Origin: Oscillospiraceae bacterium
GTDB taxonomy: Bacteria > Bacillota > Clostridia > Oscillospirales > Ruminococcaceae
DNA length: 64,000 nt
Assembly (NCBI GenBank): GCA_017414435.1
Contig: JAFQMN010000006.1
Location: forward strand, 62,001 to 126,000
Reading direction: 5' to 3'
Shown: positions 28,497-36,711 of the stretch, piece by piece
How the letters are laid out: each line of letters starts with the position of its first letter
How positions within the stretch are numbered: the stretch's first letter is position 1
Notes under the pieces: model-generated
Database searches by the model: none
Told to the model about the DNA's origin: nothing
What the model saw: the letters and a program-made list of their open reading frames with translations, nothing else
Program-made: the position numbers and the translations under genes

Positions 28497-30180
28497 TATA
28501 ATAGAGTTTTCCGTAAAGAATCTCACACGCCGTAAACTTAGAACATTTTTAACAATTGCGGGGATAGTTTTGGGCACTTGTTCCATTGTGTTAACATTTG
28601 CGTTTAGTTATACAATAACAACCAACATAGAAGAAGTTATGAAAAGCGGAGCAGATATTAACCAAATTACAATTTTAAGACGAAAATATAATCCTAATAA
28701 AGGAGAAAACAAAAAGAAGAATAGAGAACTACTGCAAAACCAGAATCAAGATCAAGATGATGAAACACTCGATTACGGAGATGAATTAGTTGAAAAACTT
28801 TCTAAAATTAACGGTGTAGATTTTGTATTTCCACAGTGCGAAACCTATGATCTAATGCATTTTTGTGTGGGCAATCAATATGTTTCTAGCTATTTTACTA
28901 CAATGGCATTTGATTTTAATATCTGTACACCGGCTAACTTAAAAAAAATGGGCTACACACTGGCACCAAACTGTAAATTTATTAAAAATACTCCAAAATC
29001 TAAAAAAAAGAATATTGTTGTTGGTTCGCTATTTCCGTATCGTTTTTTGGACTTAAAGGCTAAAAGATGGGAGGATTTACAAAGAAGTCCGTATAGAGTG
29101 ATGTATAGCTACGATACAAAAAAAGATATGGAACCATTTTTTGATATTAGGAAAGAAAAACTAAAAGGTATTATTTTTAATTCTAGTGGTGAAAAACAGT
29201 TACGTAAATTAATAGAAAAACTTTATAGCCAGATGGATTCAGAAAACCTAGCTGATGAGGATGATGAAACAGAAGATGTATCAGTTACATCTTTAGAAAA
29301 CATTTCGGGAGACAGATTTGATATAAACATAACAGGCTTTTTAACAGAAGGAGATTTTGATCTCTTTAATAACCGAAATTGGCAGCTGCTGAAAGAACTT
29401 GATGAAAAAGAAAATGGCTGGCAAAAAATAGATAATCTTGGTAGTATATATATGGATATTGATACATTCAAAGAGTTAAAGAAAATAAAAGAAAAATCTA
29501 GCATTAATAACTTTAATTCAAGTGATAGTAAGAATAATAAATTTGCATACGACACAATAACTGTAGTTGCCAAAGATTGGAATGCGGTGCAAGGAATTGT
29601 AGAAGCAGTGCAGAACAATTTAAACTACAAAACAAAGAGTTTGTTAGGAGACATAAAAGAGAAACAAAAACAATCAGCAGGTATTCGTTCAATGCTTTTA
29701 GCACTTGGAGTAATTACAGTAATCGTTTCGGCATTAGGTATAGCTAATATGATGTTCATGTCTATATCTGAACGCACTAAAGAGATTGGTGTTATGAAGG
29801 TTTTAGGTTGTAGCTTGCGTAATATTAGAGAGATGTTCTTAACTGAAGCAGGAACAGTTGGACTTTGTGGTGGAATTATTGGTGTTGGCAGTTCATATGG
29901 TATAGCAAAAGGACTTTCTGCAATTGTACGTTTAGCCAGCAATGAAAATTTTATTCAGAGTGCAGTGAATAATAAATTCCGCGCAGAGTTAGTTGAATTT
30001 GTAAATAACTTTACTAACATGTTCGATTTAATGGAAGGAAAAGATGTAATAACGATACCAATATATTTAATTATAGGCGGAATATTATTTGGTTTATTAG
30101 TAGGCTTAGTTTCTGGACTTGCACCAGCAAATCGTGCGGTTAAAATAAGTGCGCTTGCAGCCATAAAACAAGAACAATAA
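28480..30180 (+). CDS. FtsX-like permease of a MacB-type ABC transporter
   Basis: 566 residues with MacB topology: one N-terminal membrane segment (about residues 20-42), a large extracytoplasmic region of about 360 residues, then three membrane segments (about 408-430, 450-475 and 525-550). The S-E-R-T-K-E-I-G-V-M-K-V-L-G block that follows the second segment is the FtsX-domain hallmark, and the C-terminus has A-N-R-A-V-K-I-S-A-L-A-A-I-K. The start is ATG 28480 (GAGGAG upstream), overlapping the surface protein. Substrate unknown; MacB-type systems extrude peptides or lipids or act as mechanotransducers. Confidence 0.88.
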   Translation: MMRISDIIEFSVKNLTRRKLRTFLTIAGIVLGTCSIVLTFAFSYTITTNIEEVMKSGADINQITILRRKYNPNKGENKKKNRELLQNQNQDQDDETLDYGDELVEKLSKINGVDFVFPQCETYDLMHFCVGNQYVSSYFTTMAFDFNICTPANLKKMGYTLAPNCKFIKNTPKSKKKNIVVGSLFPYRFLDLKAKRWEDLQRSPYRVMYSYDTKKDMEPFFDIRKEKLKGIIFNSSGEKQLRKLIEKLYSQMDSENLADEDDETEDVSVTSLENISGDRFDINITGFLTEGDFDLFNNRNWQLLKELDEKENGWQKIDNLGSIYMDIDTFKELKKIKEKSSINNFNSSDSKNNKFAYDTITVVAKDWNAVQGIVEAVQNNLNYKTKSLLGDIKEKQKQSAGIRSMLLALGVITVIVSALGIANMMFMSISERTKEIGVMKVLGCSLRNIREMFLTEAGTVGLCGGIIGVGSSYGIAKGLSAIVRLASNENFIQSAVNNKFRAELVEFVNNFTNMFDLMEGKDVITIPIYLIIGGILFGLLVGLVSGLAPANRAVKISALAAIKQEQ

Positions 30181-30382
30181 TATATAGAATTAGTAGCGTT
30201 ATATATTGATTAAGAAAGTTTTTTAATGTAAATAGTGCATTTTGCAAATGTTGTAAACATTGATTTTATCATAACAACCTCATGATTGTGAACATTTTAT
30301 TAACAAAAAGTCTGAGTTTTAACTAAAAATTGTTTTTTTAAGAAAAAAACAATAAAAAATCGCGAAAAATAAATAAAGAAGC
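30181..30382. other. AT-rich intergenic region with an inverted repeat
   Basis: No gene is seen. It contains an 11-bp perfect inverted repeat with a three-base loop (30329-30339 with 30343-30353, mainly a T-run facing an A-run) and a short palindromic AATGTT/AACATT pair at 30247-30261. The repeat could be a weak bidirectional terminator after the permease gene or a site of DNA bending. Confidence 0.4.
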
Positions 30383-30411
30383 TTGCTGTAATTTAATATT
30401 TGTGCTAAAAT
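30383..30411 (+). promoter_or_regulatory. Promoter of the HU gene
   Basis: TTGCTG at 30383-30388, 17 bases, TAAAAT at 30406-30411. The -10 context TGTGCTAAAAT is the same as in the rpsB promoter at 53783-53811. Confidence 0.65.
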
Positions 30412-30486
30412 TATATCATGGCCGTATGTAAATTTATTATATTTTCGGTCAATGAATGAAATAGAATTTTTGGGAGGGTTTAGATC

Positions 30487-30759
30487 ATGACAAAGCAAGA
30501 TGTTATAGATGCTATTGTTAAACAAACAAAAGCAACTAAAAAGGATGTAAATATCTTTTTAGATGCATTTATGGACACTGTGAAGAAAACTCTTAAATCT
30601 GGCGATAAGCTTACTTTAACCGGTTTTGGAACATTTGAAGTTAGAGAACGCGCAGCAAGAAAAGGAATTAATCCAAGAACGAAACAAGAAATTAAAATTC
30701 CAGCTTCTAAATACCCAGCATTTAAACCAGGTAAAGGTCTTAAAGACGTTATTGGTTAG
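30487..30759 (+). CDS. hup: HU family DNA-binding protein
   Basis: Histone-like dimeric protein that bends and compacts DNA. 90 residues with the complete HU pattern: N-terminal helices, the G-F-G-T-F-E-V-R-E-R-A-A-R-K-G-I-N-P-R-T arm segment with the intercalating proline, and F-K-P-G-K-G-L-K near the end. ATG follows GGGAGG. It has its own promoter and is followed by a long hairpin, so it is monocistronic. Confidence 0.97.
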   Translation: MTKQDVIDAIVKQTKATKKDVNIFLDAFMDTVKKTLKSGDKLTLTGFGTFEVRERAARKGINPRTKQEIKIPASKYPAFKPGKGLKDVIG

Positions 30760-30778
30760 AGCTTAGTCTATTTTATAG

Positions 30779-30821
30779 TTAGGTGAGTGGTCTTAAACAA
30801 AATATAAGATCACTTGCCTAA
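30779..30821 (+). terminator. Long hairpin after the HU gene
   Basis: A 16-pair stem (30779-30794 with 30806-30821, three G-U pairs) with an 11-base loop. The downstream tail is only moderately T-rich (ATTGCTTTATTAC), so it may terminate or protect the mRNA end. Confidence 0.6.
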
Positions 30822-30873
30822 TTGCTTTATTACTTTATAGCATTAATATAGAAGGGGGATTGTAAATTTTTTA

Positions 30874-31470
30874 ATGAAGAGTAATTTTTTTGCAATGGTT
30901 TTTAGAATGAGATATATTACCCGTTGGGGGCTGGCTAGAAATATAAAAAATGAAAGTGTTTGTGAACATAGTTTGGATGTGGCGGTTATTGCACATGCAT
31001 TGGCATTACTTTGCAATAAAAAATTAGGTAGTAAATTTGATCCAGGTTATGTGGCTTTGGTAGGAATGTATCATGATGCATCTGAAATTTTAACAGGAGA
31101 TTTGCCTACTACAATAAAATATAAGAATCCAGAGATTTGTAAAGAATATAAAAAAATTGAAAAGTTGGCAACAGAAAAGCTTATTAATATGTTGCCGAAA
31201 GAGTTGCAAATGGAGTACAAACTTATTTTAGATCCGCAAGATGAGGAAGTTTTAAGGCTAGTGAAAGAAGCAGATAAATTTGCAGCTCTTATAAAATGTA
31301 TAGAGGAAAATAAATCTGGCAATGCGGAATTTGTTAATTTTGAAAAAAAATTAACAAATGAACTAAAGAATTTAAACAGGCCAGAAGTAGATATGTTCTT
31401 AGAAGAGTTTATTCCGGCATATAAATTATCATTAGATAATCAGGAATTTTTAAGAAATCTTGAAATTTAA
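30874..31470 (+). CDS. 5'-deoxynucleotidase, YfbR-like HD hydrolase
   Basis: Metal-dependent nucleoside-5'-monophosphatase that in E. coli YfbR acts on deoxynucleotides. The match runs end to end over 198 residues: I-T-R-W-G-L-A-R-N, S-V-C-E-H-S-L-D-V-A with the first His, the HD pair in G-M-Y-H-D-A-S-E-I-L-T-G-D-L-P-T, and V-K-E-A-D-K with the final Asp. The SD GGGGG lies 15 bases before the ATG, a wide spacing. It could serve dNMP recycling together with the dCMP deaminase and thymidine kinase elsewhere in the window. Confidence 0.92.
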   Translation: MKSNFFAMVFRMRYITRWGLARNIKNESVCEHSLDVAVIAHALALLCNKKLGSKFDPGYVALVGMYHDASEILTGDLPTTIKYKNPEICKEYKKIEKLATEKLINMLPKELQMEYKLILDPQDEEVLRLVKEADKFAALIKCIEENKSGNAEFVNFEKKLTNELKNLNRPEVDMFLEEFIPAYKLSLDNQEFLRNLEI

Positions 31471-31491
31471 AGAGTTATAAAGGTGAATAGT

Positions 31492-32706
31492 ATGAAGATA
31501 ACATTCTCTCCGCCAGATATTAGTCAAGAGGAAATTGACTCAGTTGTCTCTGTACTTAAATCTGGATGGTTAACAACAGGGCCTAAAACAAAAGAATTTG
31601 AAAGAGAAATTACACACAGATGTCAAAACAGTAAAGCAGTTTGTTTAAATAGTGCTACAGCAGCACTTGAACTGACATTACGCCTGCTGGGGATAGGGGA
31701 AGGTGATGAAGTAATTACAACACCTTACACCTACTCAGCATCGGCGAGTGTTATTGATCATGTGGGAGCGAAAATTGTTTTTGCTGATGTGAAAAAGGGC
31801 GGTTTATATATAGATCCGCAGGCAATTGAAGAAAAAATTACGCAAAAAACTAAAGCAGTCATTGCAGTTGATGTTGCTGGTGGTTGCCCCGATTACAACA
31901 ATATAAAAAAAGTGTTAGAAGAAAAGCGTGCTGAATTTGAGCCAAAAAACGAACTGCAAAAGCGGATTGGCAGAATTGCTTTGATTGCAGATGCCGCTCA
32001 CTCTTTTGGGTCAAATAGTAACGGTGTGCCAGTAGGACATTTAGCGGATTTTTCTTGTTTTTCTTTTCACGCTGTGAAAAATTTAGTTTGTGGCGAAGGT
32101 GGGGCAGTTACTTGGTGTGATTTTGGCGAGGGTTTAGACGAAGAGATATATAACGAGTTTATGCTTTGGGCGTTGCATGGCCAAAATAAAGATGCGCTGG
32201 CTAAATCTCAAATAGGTGGATGGCGTTATGATATTAGGTTTTTGGGATATAAATGTAACATGCCAGATATTTTAGCAGCATTAGGGCTTGCTCAACTTAA
32301 ACGCTATAATAATATTATTGAAAAAAGAAAACATTTAATTGAGAATTATGAAAAAAAGATATATAGTTTACTAGGAGAAAAAGTTAAAATTTTGCCACAC
32401 AAAACAAAAGACTATGATTCAGTTGGGCATTTAATGATTACAAATATTCAGGGAATAACAGACAAAACTAGAGATGCAATAATAGACTATATGGCTACTC
32501 AAAAAAATGTGGCTACAAATGTTCACTATGTGCCTTTGCCGATGCATACCGCTTATAAGAATTTAGGATTTAAGGCTAGCAGTTATCCAAATTCAGTTAA
32601 AGCGTACGAAAATGAAATATCTCTACCACTTTTTAATAAACTGACGGAACTAGAGCAAGATTATATTGTAAACTCTTTAAAAGAAGCTATTGAAAAATGT
32701 GGATAG
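31492..32706 (+). CDS. DegT/DnrJ/EryC1/StrS aminotransferase (sugar aminotransferase)
   Basis: PLP-dependent enzyme that usually transfers an amino group to a nucleotide-linked keto sugar for surface glycans. Typical blocks are S-G-W-L-T-T-G-P near residue 28, S-A-T-A-A-L-E-L, T-P-Y-T-Y-S-A-S, D-A-A-H-S-F-G and the PLP-lysine region F-S-F-H-A-V-K-N-L-V-C-G-E-G-G-A (about residue 198). The specific sugar cannot be read from sequence; it resembles the PseC and ArnB groups. No other sugar-nucleotide gene is adjacent. I chose ATG 31492 behind AAGGTGA. Confidence 0.88.
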   Translation: MKITFSPPDISQEEIDSVVSVLKSGWLTTGPKTKEFEREITHRCQNSKAVCLNSATAALELTLRLLGIGEGDEVITTPYTYSASASVIDHVGAKIVFADVKKGGLYIDPQAIEEKITQKTKAVIAVDVAGGCPDYNNIKKVLEEKRAEFEPKNELQKRIGRIALIADAAHSFGSNSNGVPVGHLADFSCFSFHAVKNLVCGEGGAVTWCDFGEGLDEEIYNEFMLWALHGQNKDALAKSQIGGWRYDIRFLGYKCNMPDILAALGLAQLKRYNNIIEKRKHLIENYEKKIYSLLGEKVKILPHKTKDYDSVGHLMITNIQGITDKTRDAIIDYMATQKNVATNVHYVPLPMHTAYKNLGFKASSYPNSVKAYENEISLPLFNKLTELEQDYIVNSLKEAIEKCG

Positions 32707-32719
32707 AGGGTATTTATAA

Positions 32720-33604
32720 ATGTCTTTTAATAAACAAGTAAAAACTGAGATATGTGCGAACAAAGCGATAAAAAGTCAAGAAAAAGAAGCTCGGCTTTAT
32801 GGACTAATGCTACCATGGTTGAGTAATCAAAATAAAGATGTTATTTTCATAAAATCCGAAAGCGAAGAAACAGTATCCGAAATATTTAAGCTTATTGAAG
32901 ATCTTACAGAAAGAACGCTCGAAATAGAAAAAATCATTAATTCTACAAAACTTTCGGTGCAGATGAATTTTACGATGTTGCCACTTTTTATTAGACGTAT
33001 AATTAAAGATGATTTAAAAGTGAAATTTATCAACGATTATTGCAATTCTGAAAAATTAAGGGTATTCTTTTTACAAGGTTTATTTTTAAGCTGTGGTAGA
33101 TTTTCTAATCCACAAAAAGAATATAGAATAGAATTTGTATTGAAAAATCAGCAACAAGTGGCAGAAACTATTTATGAACATTTACATAACTTATTTTTTA
33201 AGATTAATTTAACAAAAAGAATAGATAACATAATAATTTATACAAAAGATAGTGAAACAATTGAAGAAATGTTAACCTATTTAGGTTCAATTAAGACCTG
33301 CTTTGAAGTTATGAATACTAAAATATATAAAGAGCTACGCAATAGAGTAAATAGAATAACAAATTGCGATAATGCTAATATAGATAAAACTATTTGTGCA
33401 GCAGAAATTCAAATTAAAAAAATTTTGGCACTAAAAAAATGTGGTAAGTTTGAATGCTTACCACCAAAATTAAAAAAAGTTGCAGAATTACGACTTAAAA
33501 ATCCACAAGCTTCAAATAGTGAATTAGCTTCTATGTTAGGTGATACCACACGGGCAGCAATTGGTAATAGTTTAAAAAAAATAACATTGTTAAACAAAAA
33601 TTAA
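32720..33604 (+). CDS. whiA: Sporulation/cell-division regulator WhiA
   Basis: Gram-positive DNA-binding protein with an N-terminal LAGLIDADG-like domain (degenerate, no nuclease activity expected) and a C-terminal helix-turn-helix. The family marks are F-F-L-Q-G-L-F-L-S-C-G-R-F-S-N-P near residue 116 and the C-terminal L-P-P-K-L-K-K-V-A-E-L-R-L-K-N-P. 294 residues, slightly short. It normally sits with rapZ and yvcK after murB; here it stands alone about 18 kb from murB. Its TAA shares bases with the TAA of the opposite-strand gene. Confidence 0.9.
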   Translation: MSFNKQVKTEICANKAIKSQEKEARLYGLMLPWLSNQNKDVIFIKSESEETVSEIFKLIEDLTERTLEIEKIINSTKLSVQMNFTMLPLFIRRIIKDDLKVKFINDYCNSEKLRVFFLQGLFLSCGRFSNPQKEYRIEFVLKNQQQVAETIYEHLHNLFFKINLTKRIDNIIIYTKDSETIEEMLTYLGSIKTCFEVMNTKIYKELRNRVNRITNCDNANIDKTICAAEIQIKKILALKKCGKFECLPPKLKKVAELRLKNPQASNSELASMLGDTTRAAIGNSLKKITLLNKN

Positions 33605-34062
33605 TGTGCTATTAATTTGGCTTGGGAATTTGACATATTAGTTGTGTTAATTGTATCTAAAGGAACTATATTTAACTTAATACCAGAAAAATGTTCTAAT
33701 GTATCAAAGGAATTAGTATCATGTAGTGTTTTTAAGTATGATACAATATTTATAACGTGATATTTTTTTATTATACGATACATACTCTGTTTTGAAGTTT
33801 TAGAATTTATCACAAACATTTGACAATTGTTGTCTGAGCTTTTTGAAAATAAATCATTAATATATTCTATTCTTATTTTTTGGTTTAATTCATTATACGA
33901 ATCTGTCATTATATGTAATATTATAAGGTTTGTATTTGTGAAATGAGCAATTTTCTTACCATATTCAAATAAAGTATCAGAAGGTAGATTATTTGAATTT
34001 ATTATTAAAGTAGATACTTTATTCTTTTTATCATCGTCATTTAAAGAAACCACTTTAATCAT
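33601..34062 (-). CDS. Usp-like (KdpD Usp domain-like) protein
   Basis: 153 residues read leftward, with AAAGGA before the ATG. The pattern T-L-I-I-N-S-N-N-L-P near residue 18, then A-H-F-T-N-T-N-L-I-I-L-H-I, and K-Y-H-V-I-N-I-V near 105 gives alternating strands and helices like the universal stress fold, closest to the Usp domain of KdpD. No clear ATP-binding G-x2-G-x9-G is visible. One of only two - strand genes here, and its upstream region has two 0A-like boxes and a palindrome over the -10 site. Function unknown. Confidence 0.6.
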   Translation of the reverse strand: MIKVVSLNDDDKKNKVSTLIINSNNLPSDTLFEYGKKIAHFTNTNLIILHIMTDSYNELNQKIRIEYINDLFSKSSDNNCQMFVINSKTSKQSMYRIIKKYHVINIVSYLKTLHDTNSFDTLEHFSGIKLNIVPLDTINTTNMSNSQAKLIAH

Positions 34063-34101
34063 ATCCTTTCTGATTAGCTATTGAATATTATTCATTATTT
34101 T

Positions 34102-34117
34102 ATGTATAATTATACAT
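34102..34117. promoter_or_regulatory. 16-bp perfect palindrome over a - strand -10 element
   Basis: ATGTATAATTATACAT is perfectly self-complementary and contains TATAAT on the - strand (34109-34114). A weak -35 (ATGATA on the - strand) lies 17 bases further upstream at 34132-34137. It would cover the promoter of the Usp-like gene, so it may be a repressor operator. Confidence 0.5.
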
Positions 34118-34151
34118 CTAAATCTAGAGTATATCATCAGACTTTGCATTT

Positions 34152-34171
34152 ATTTGTCGAATTTTGTCGTA
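34152..34171. promoter_or_regulatory. Tandem 0A-like boxes between the Usp-like gene and lepB
   Basis: TGTCGAA at 34155-34161 and TGTCGTA at 34165-34171, ten bases apart, match the Spo0A box (TGTCGAA) in direct repeat. The same 18-base core, with one difference, recurs at 40357-40374 upstream of the other - strand gene. Confidence 0.5.
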
Positions 34172-34210
34172 TTGTATTGAAAATTAGCAATAAAAAAGGA
34201 GTGAAATTCT

Positions 34211-34810
34211 ATGGAAGCAAATGATCAAAGAATTATAAACAATGAACTAACTTTAGAAGCACAAAAATCCGTTAAACATAATGCTTGGAACAGCATCTAT
34301 GAATTTGCAGAATTAATAGTTGGTGCAATTTGCTTAATGTTATTCTTAACTTCGTTTATATTTAGAACAGCAGATGTTGATGGTGATTCTATGAATCCAA
34401 CGCTATTTCATAACGAAAAATTAGTAGTACTTATCAATAATAATGTGTTTGGTAAAATTAAAAAAGGCGATATTGTTGTTGTTAATCAACCGAATCTTTT
34501 TAATGAAAGTATAATAAAAAGGGTTATTGGAGAAGAAGGCGATGAGGTCAATATAGATTTTGAAAAAGGAGAAGTTTGGGTTAACGGAATTTTACAAGAA
34601 GAAGACTATGTTAACACACCAACTAATCGTTTTGAGGGAGTAGAATTCCCTGTAACAGTACCAAAAGGTTGTGTATTTGTTTTAGGTGATAATCGCAATT
34701 ATTCATCCGACAGTAGATACCCTGGTATTGGAATGATTGACAAGCGTTATATAAATGCAAAAGCAGTGTTTAGATATCAGCCATTAAAACGTTTAGGTAG
34801 AGTAAAATAA
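34211..34810 (+). CDS. lepB: Signal peptidase I
   Basis: Membrane-bound peptidase that cleaves Sec signal peptides. One N-terminal membrane segment (about residues 35-52) is followed by the catalytic-serine motif G-D-S-M-N-P-T (Ser60), the general-base lysine in I-I-K-R-V-I-G (about residue 101) and the conserved GDNRNYSSDSR box. 199 residues. ATG follows AAAGGAG. It is followed by rbgA, rnhB and yraN as in many Firmicutes. Confidence 0.95.
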   Translation: MEANDQRIINNELTLEAQKSVKHNAWNSIYEFAELIVGAICLMLFLTSFIFRTADVDGDSMNPTLFHNEKLVVLINNNVFGKIKKGDIVVVNQPNLFNESIIKRVIGEEGDEVNIDFEKGEVWVNGILQEEDYVNTPTNRFEGVEFPVTVPKGCVFVLGDNRNYSSDSRYPGIGMIDKRYINAKAVFRYQPLKRLGRVK

Positions 34811-34812
34811 TT

Positions 34813-35676
34813 ATGCAAAAAGTTGACAATATAAACTGGTTTCCCGGGCATATGGCAAAAGGGCTGCACCAGCTTAAAAAAAGCCTTTTGTTGGTTGATG
34901 GGGTTTTAGAATTGGTTGATGCACGGGCTCCAATTAGCTCTAAAAGCCCAGAATTTGAAAAGATAATAGGTAATAAAAAAAGAATAATTCTTTTAACAAA
35001 AGCTGATCTAGTTTTAATGCCAGAACTGGTTAGATTTAAAAACTTTTTAACAGATAAATATAATGCAAAAGTAGTTATTACAAATACTTCTAAACAACAA
35101 GAATCTAGTAAATTATTGCCTCTTATTAATTTAGAATTCAAAGAAGAATTTTCAAAGAATAAAACTAAGGGTATGGTTGGACGTACTCTAAAATTAATGG
35201 CTGTTGGAGTCCCAAATGTAGGGAAGTCATCTTTAATTAATCAGCTGGCAAAAGGGAAAAAAACAAAAGTGCAAAACAAACCTGGAGTAACAAAAACTCA
35301 GCAATGGGTAAAAATAGACAATAATATAGAGTTATTAGATACTCCCGGGATTTTGTGGCCCAAATTTGAAGATCGCAATATTGCTGTTAGGTTAGCTCTT
35401 ATTGGAGCTATTAGAGATGAAATTTTAGATAAAGAAAGTTTGGCTTTGGAATTACTCTCTATTTTAAAAGATAAATATCCTAATTACTTAAAACAAAGAT
35501 ATGACCTTACAGAGAATGATTTAAAAAAAGAAAGCTATCAAATAATTGAAATAATTGGTAAAAAGCGCGGTGTTTTAGGCGCTGGCGGGAGTGTAATAAA
35601 CGAACGTATAAGTGCGCTAATAATTGATGAGTTTAGAACAGGTAAGATTGGCAAGATAATTTTAGACTGTTTATAA
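34813..35676 (+). CDS. rbgA: Ribosome biogenesis GTPase RbgA (YlqF)
   Basis: Circularly permuted GTPase that completes 50S assembly in Firmicutes. The N-terminal N-W-F-P-G-H-M-A-K-G is diagnostic. G4 L-T-K-A-D-L comes first, then G1 G-V-P-N-V-G-K-S-S (about residue 135) and G3 D-T-P-G-I-L-W-P. The C-terminal RNA-binding helical domain ends with I-D-E-F-R-T-G-K-I-G-K. 287 residues. The SD is weak; translation may couple to lepB, two bases upstream. Confidence 0.95.
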   Translation: MQKVDNINWFPGHMAKGLHQLKKSLLLVDGVLELVDARAPISSKSPEFEKIIGNKKRIILLTKADLVLMPELVRFKNFLTDKYNAKVVITNTSKQQESSKLLPLINLEFKEEFSKNKTKGMVGRTLKLMAVGVPNVGKSSLINQLAKGKKTKVQNKPGVTKTQQWVKIDNNIELLDTPGILWPKFEDRNIAVRLALIGAIRDEILDKESLALELLSILKDKYPNYLKQRYDLTENDLKKESYQIIEIIGKKRGVLGAGGSVINERISALIIDEFRTGKIGKIILDCL

Positions 35677-35694
35677 CAAAGTGGTTGATGAAAA

Positions 35695-36303
35695 ATGGAT
35701 TTGGGTTTTGAGCAAAGATTAAGATTAGAAGGATATAAAGCTATATGTGGAATTGATGAAGCTGGAAGAGGACCATTAGCAGGACCTGTTTGTGTGGCTG
35801 CGGTAATACTTTCTGAAGATTTTAATTTGCCAGGGCTTAATGATTCTAAAAAGTTAAGCGCAAAAAAACGAGAAGATCTTTTTGAATTGATCAAGTTGCA
35901 AGCACTTGATTTTAATATTGTGTTTATAGACGAGAAAGTAATAGATGAGATGAACATTCTAAAAGCAACCCTTTTAGGTATGAAACAAGCAAAAGACGGG
36001 TTAAAAATAAAGCCAGACATTGTTTTGGTGGATGGCAATGCAAAACCCGATTTGGAATGCAAAACTGAATGTATTGTTAAAGGTGATGGCAAGATTGCTT
36101 CAATAGCAGCTGCTTCTATTTTAGCGAAAGTTTCTAGAGATAAATTTATGGAAGAATTGGCATTAAAGTATCCTGGGTATTTTTTTGAAAAACATAAAGG
36201 CTATGGTACCAAGGAACATTATGAAGCAATAAATAAGTTAGGAATTTGTGATGCTCACAGGCGGACATTTTGTAAAAAGATATTAGGTGAAAATGTTATT
36301 TGA
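35695..36303 (+). CDS. rnhB: Ribonuclease HII
   Basis: Removes ribonucleotides from DNA and RNA-DNA hybrids. The acidic active site is seen as C-G-I-D-E-A-G-R-G-P-L-A-G-P near residue 20 (Asp, Glu) and V-D-G-N near 105. The conserved S-I-A-A-A-S-I-L-A-K-V-S-R-D region and H-K-G-Y-G-T follow. 202 residues, normal. It lies between rbgA and yraN in the typical order. Confidence 0.96.
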   Translation: MDLGFEQRLRLEGYKAICGIDEAGRGPLAGPVCVAAVILSEDFNLPGLNDSKKLSAKKREDLFELIKLQALDFNIVFIDEKVIDEMNILKATLLGMKQAKDGLKIKPDIVLVDGNAKPDLECKTECIVKGDGKIASIAAASILAKVSRDKFMEELALKYPGYFFEKHKGYGTKEHYEAINKLGICDAHRRTFCKKILGENVI

Positions 36304-36315
36304 AGAGGCATTTAT

Positions 36316-36696
36316 ATGAATTCTAGAAAATGCGGTATGCAAGGCGAGGAGTTAACAGCTAAATATTTAACGGGGTTAGGGTTTAAAGTTATTGCAAAAA
36401 ATTTTCATTCGCGTTATGGAGAGCTTGATCTAGTTGCTGTGGATGAAATTTTTATTCTTTTTGTTGAAGTTAAAACTCGCAAGGCTAACAGTTTGGTGCT
36501 GCCGGCAGAAGCAGTTTTTAACTCTAAAATAAAAAAGATTATAAAAACCGCTGCCGTATTTTTAGAAAAAAATCCACAGTTTAATTTTTTGCAACCTCGT
36601 TTTGATGTCTCTGAAGTAGTAATAAAATCATTAGACTCTATAAATTTGAATTATATTGAAAATGCTTTTGACTTTGACATGGCAATGCTAAACTGA
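36316..36696 (+). CDS. yraN: UPF0102 protein YraN
   Basis: 126 residues of the YraN family with an endonuclease-like (PD-(D/E)XK) fold: G-E-L-D-L-V-A then F-V-E-V-K-T-R, giving the acidic residue, E-x-K and downstream basic residues. Function not established; the link to rnhB is conserved in many bacteria. ATG follows GAGG. Confidence 0.9.
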   Translation: MNSRKCGMQGEELTAKYLTGLGFKVIAKNFHSRYGELDLVAVDEIFILFVEVKTRKANSLVLPAEAVFNSKIKKIIKTAAVFLEKNPQFNFLQPRFDVSEVVIKSLDSINLNYIENAFDFDMAMLN

Positions 36697-36711
36697 AGAA
36701 AGGTGACGGCA

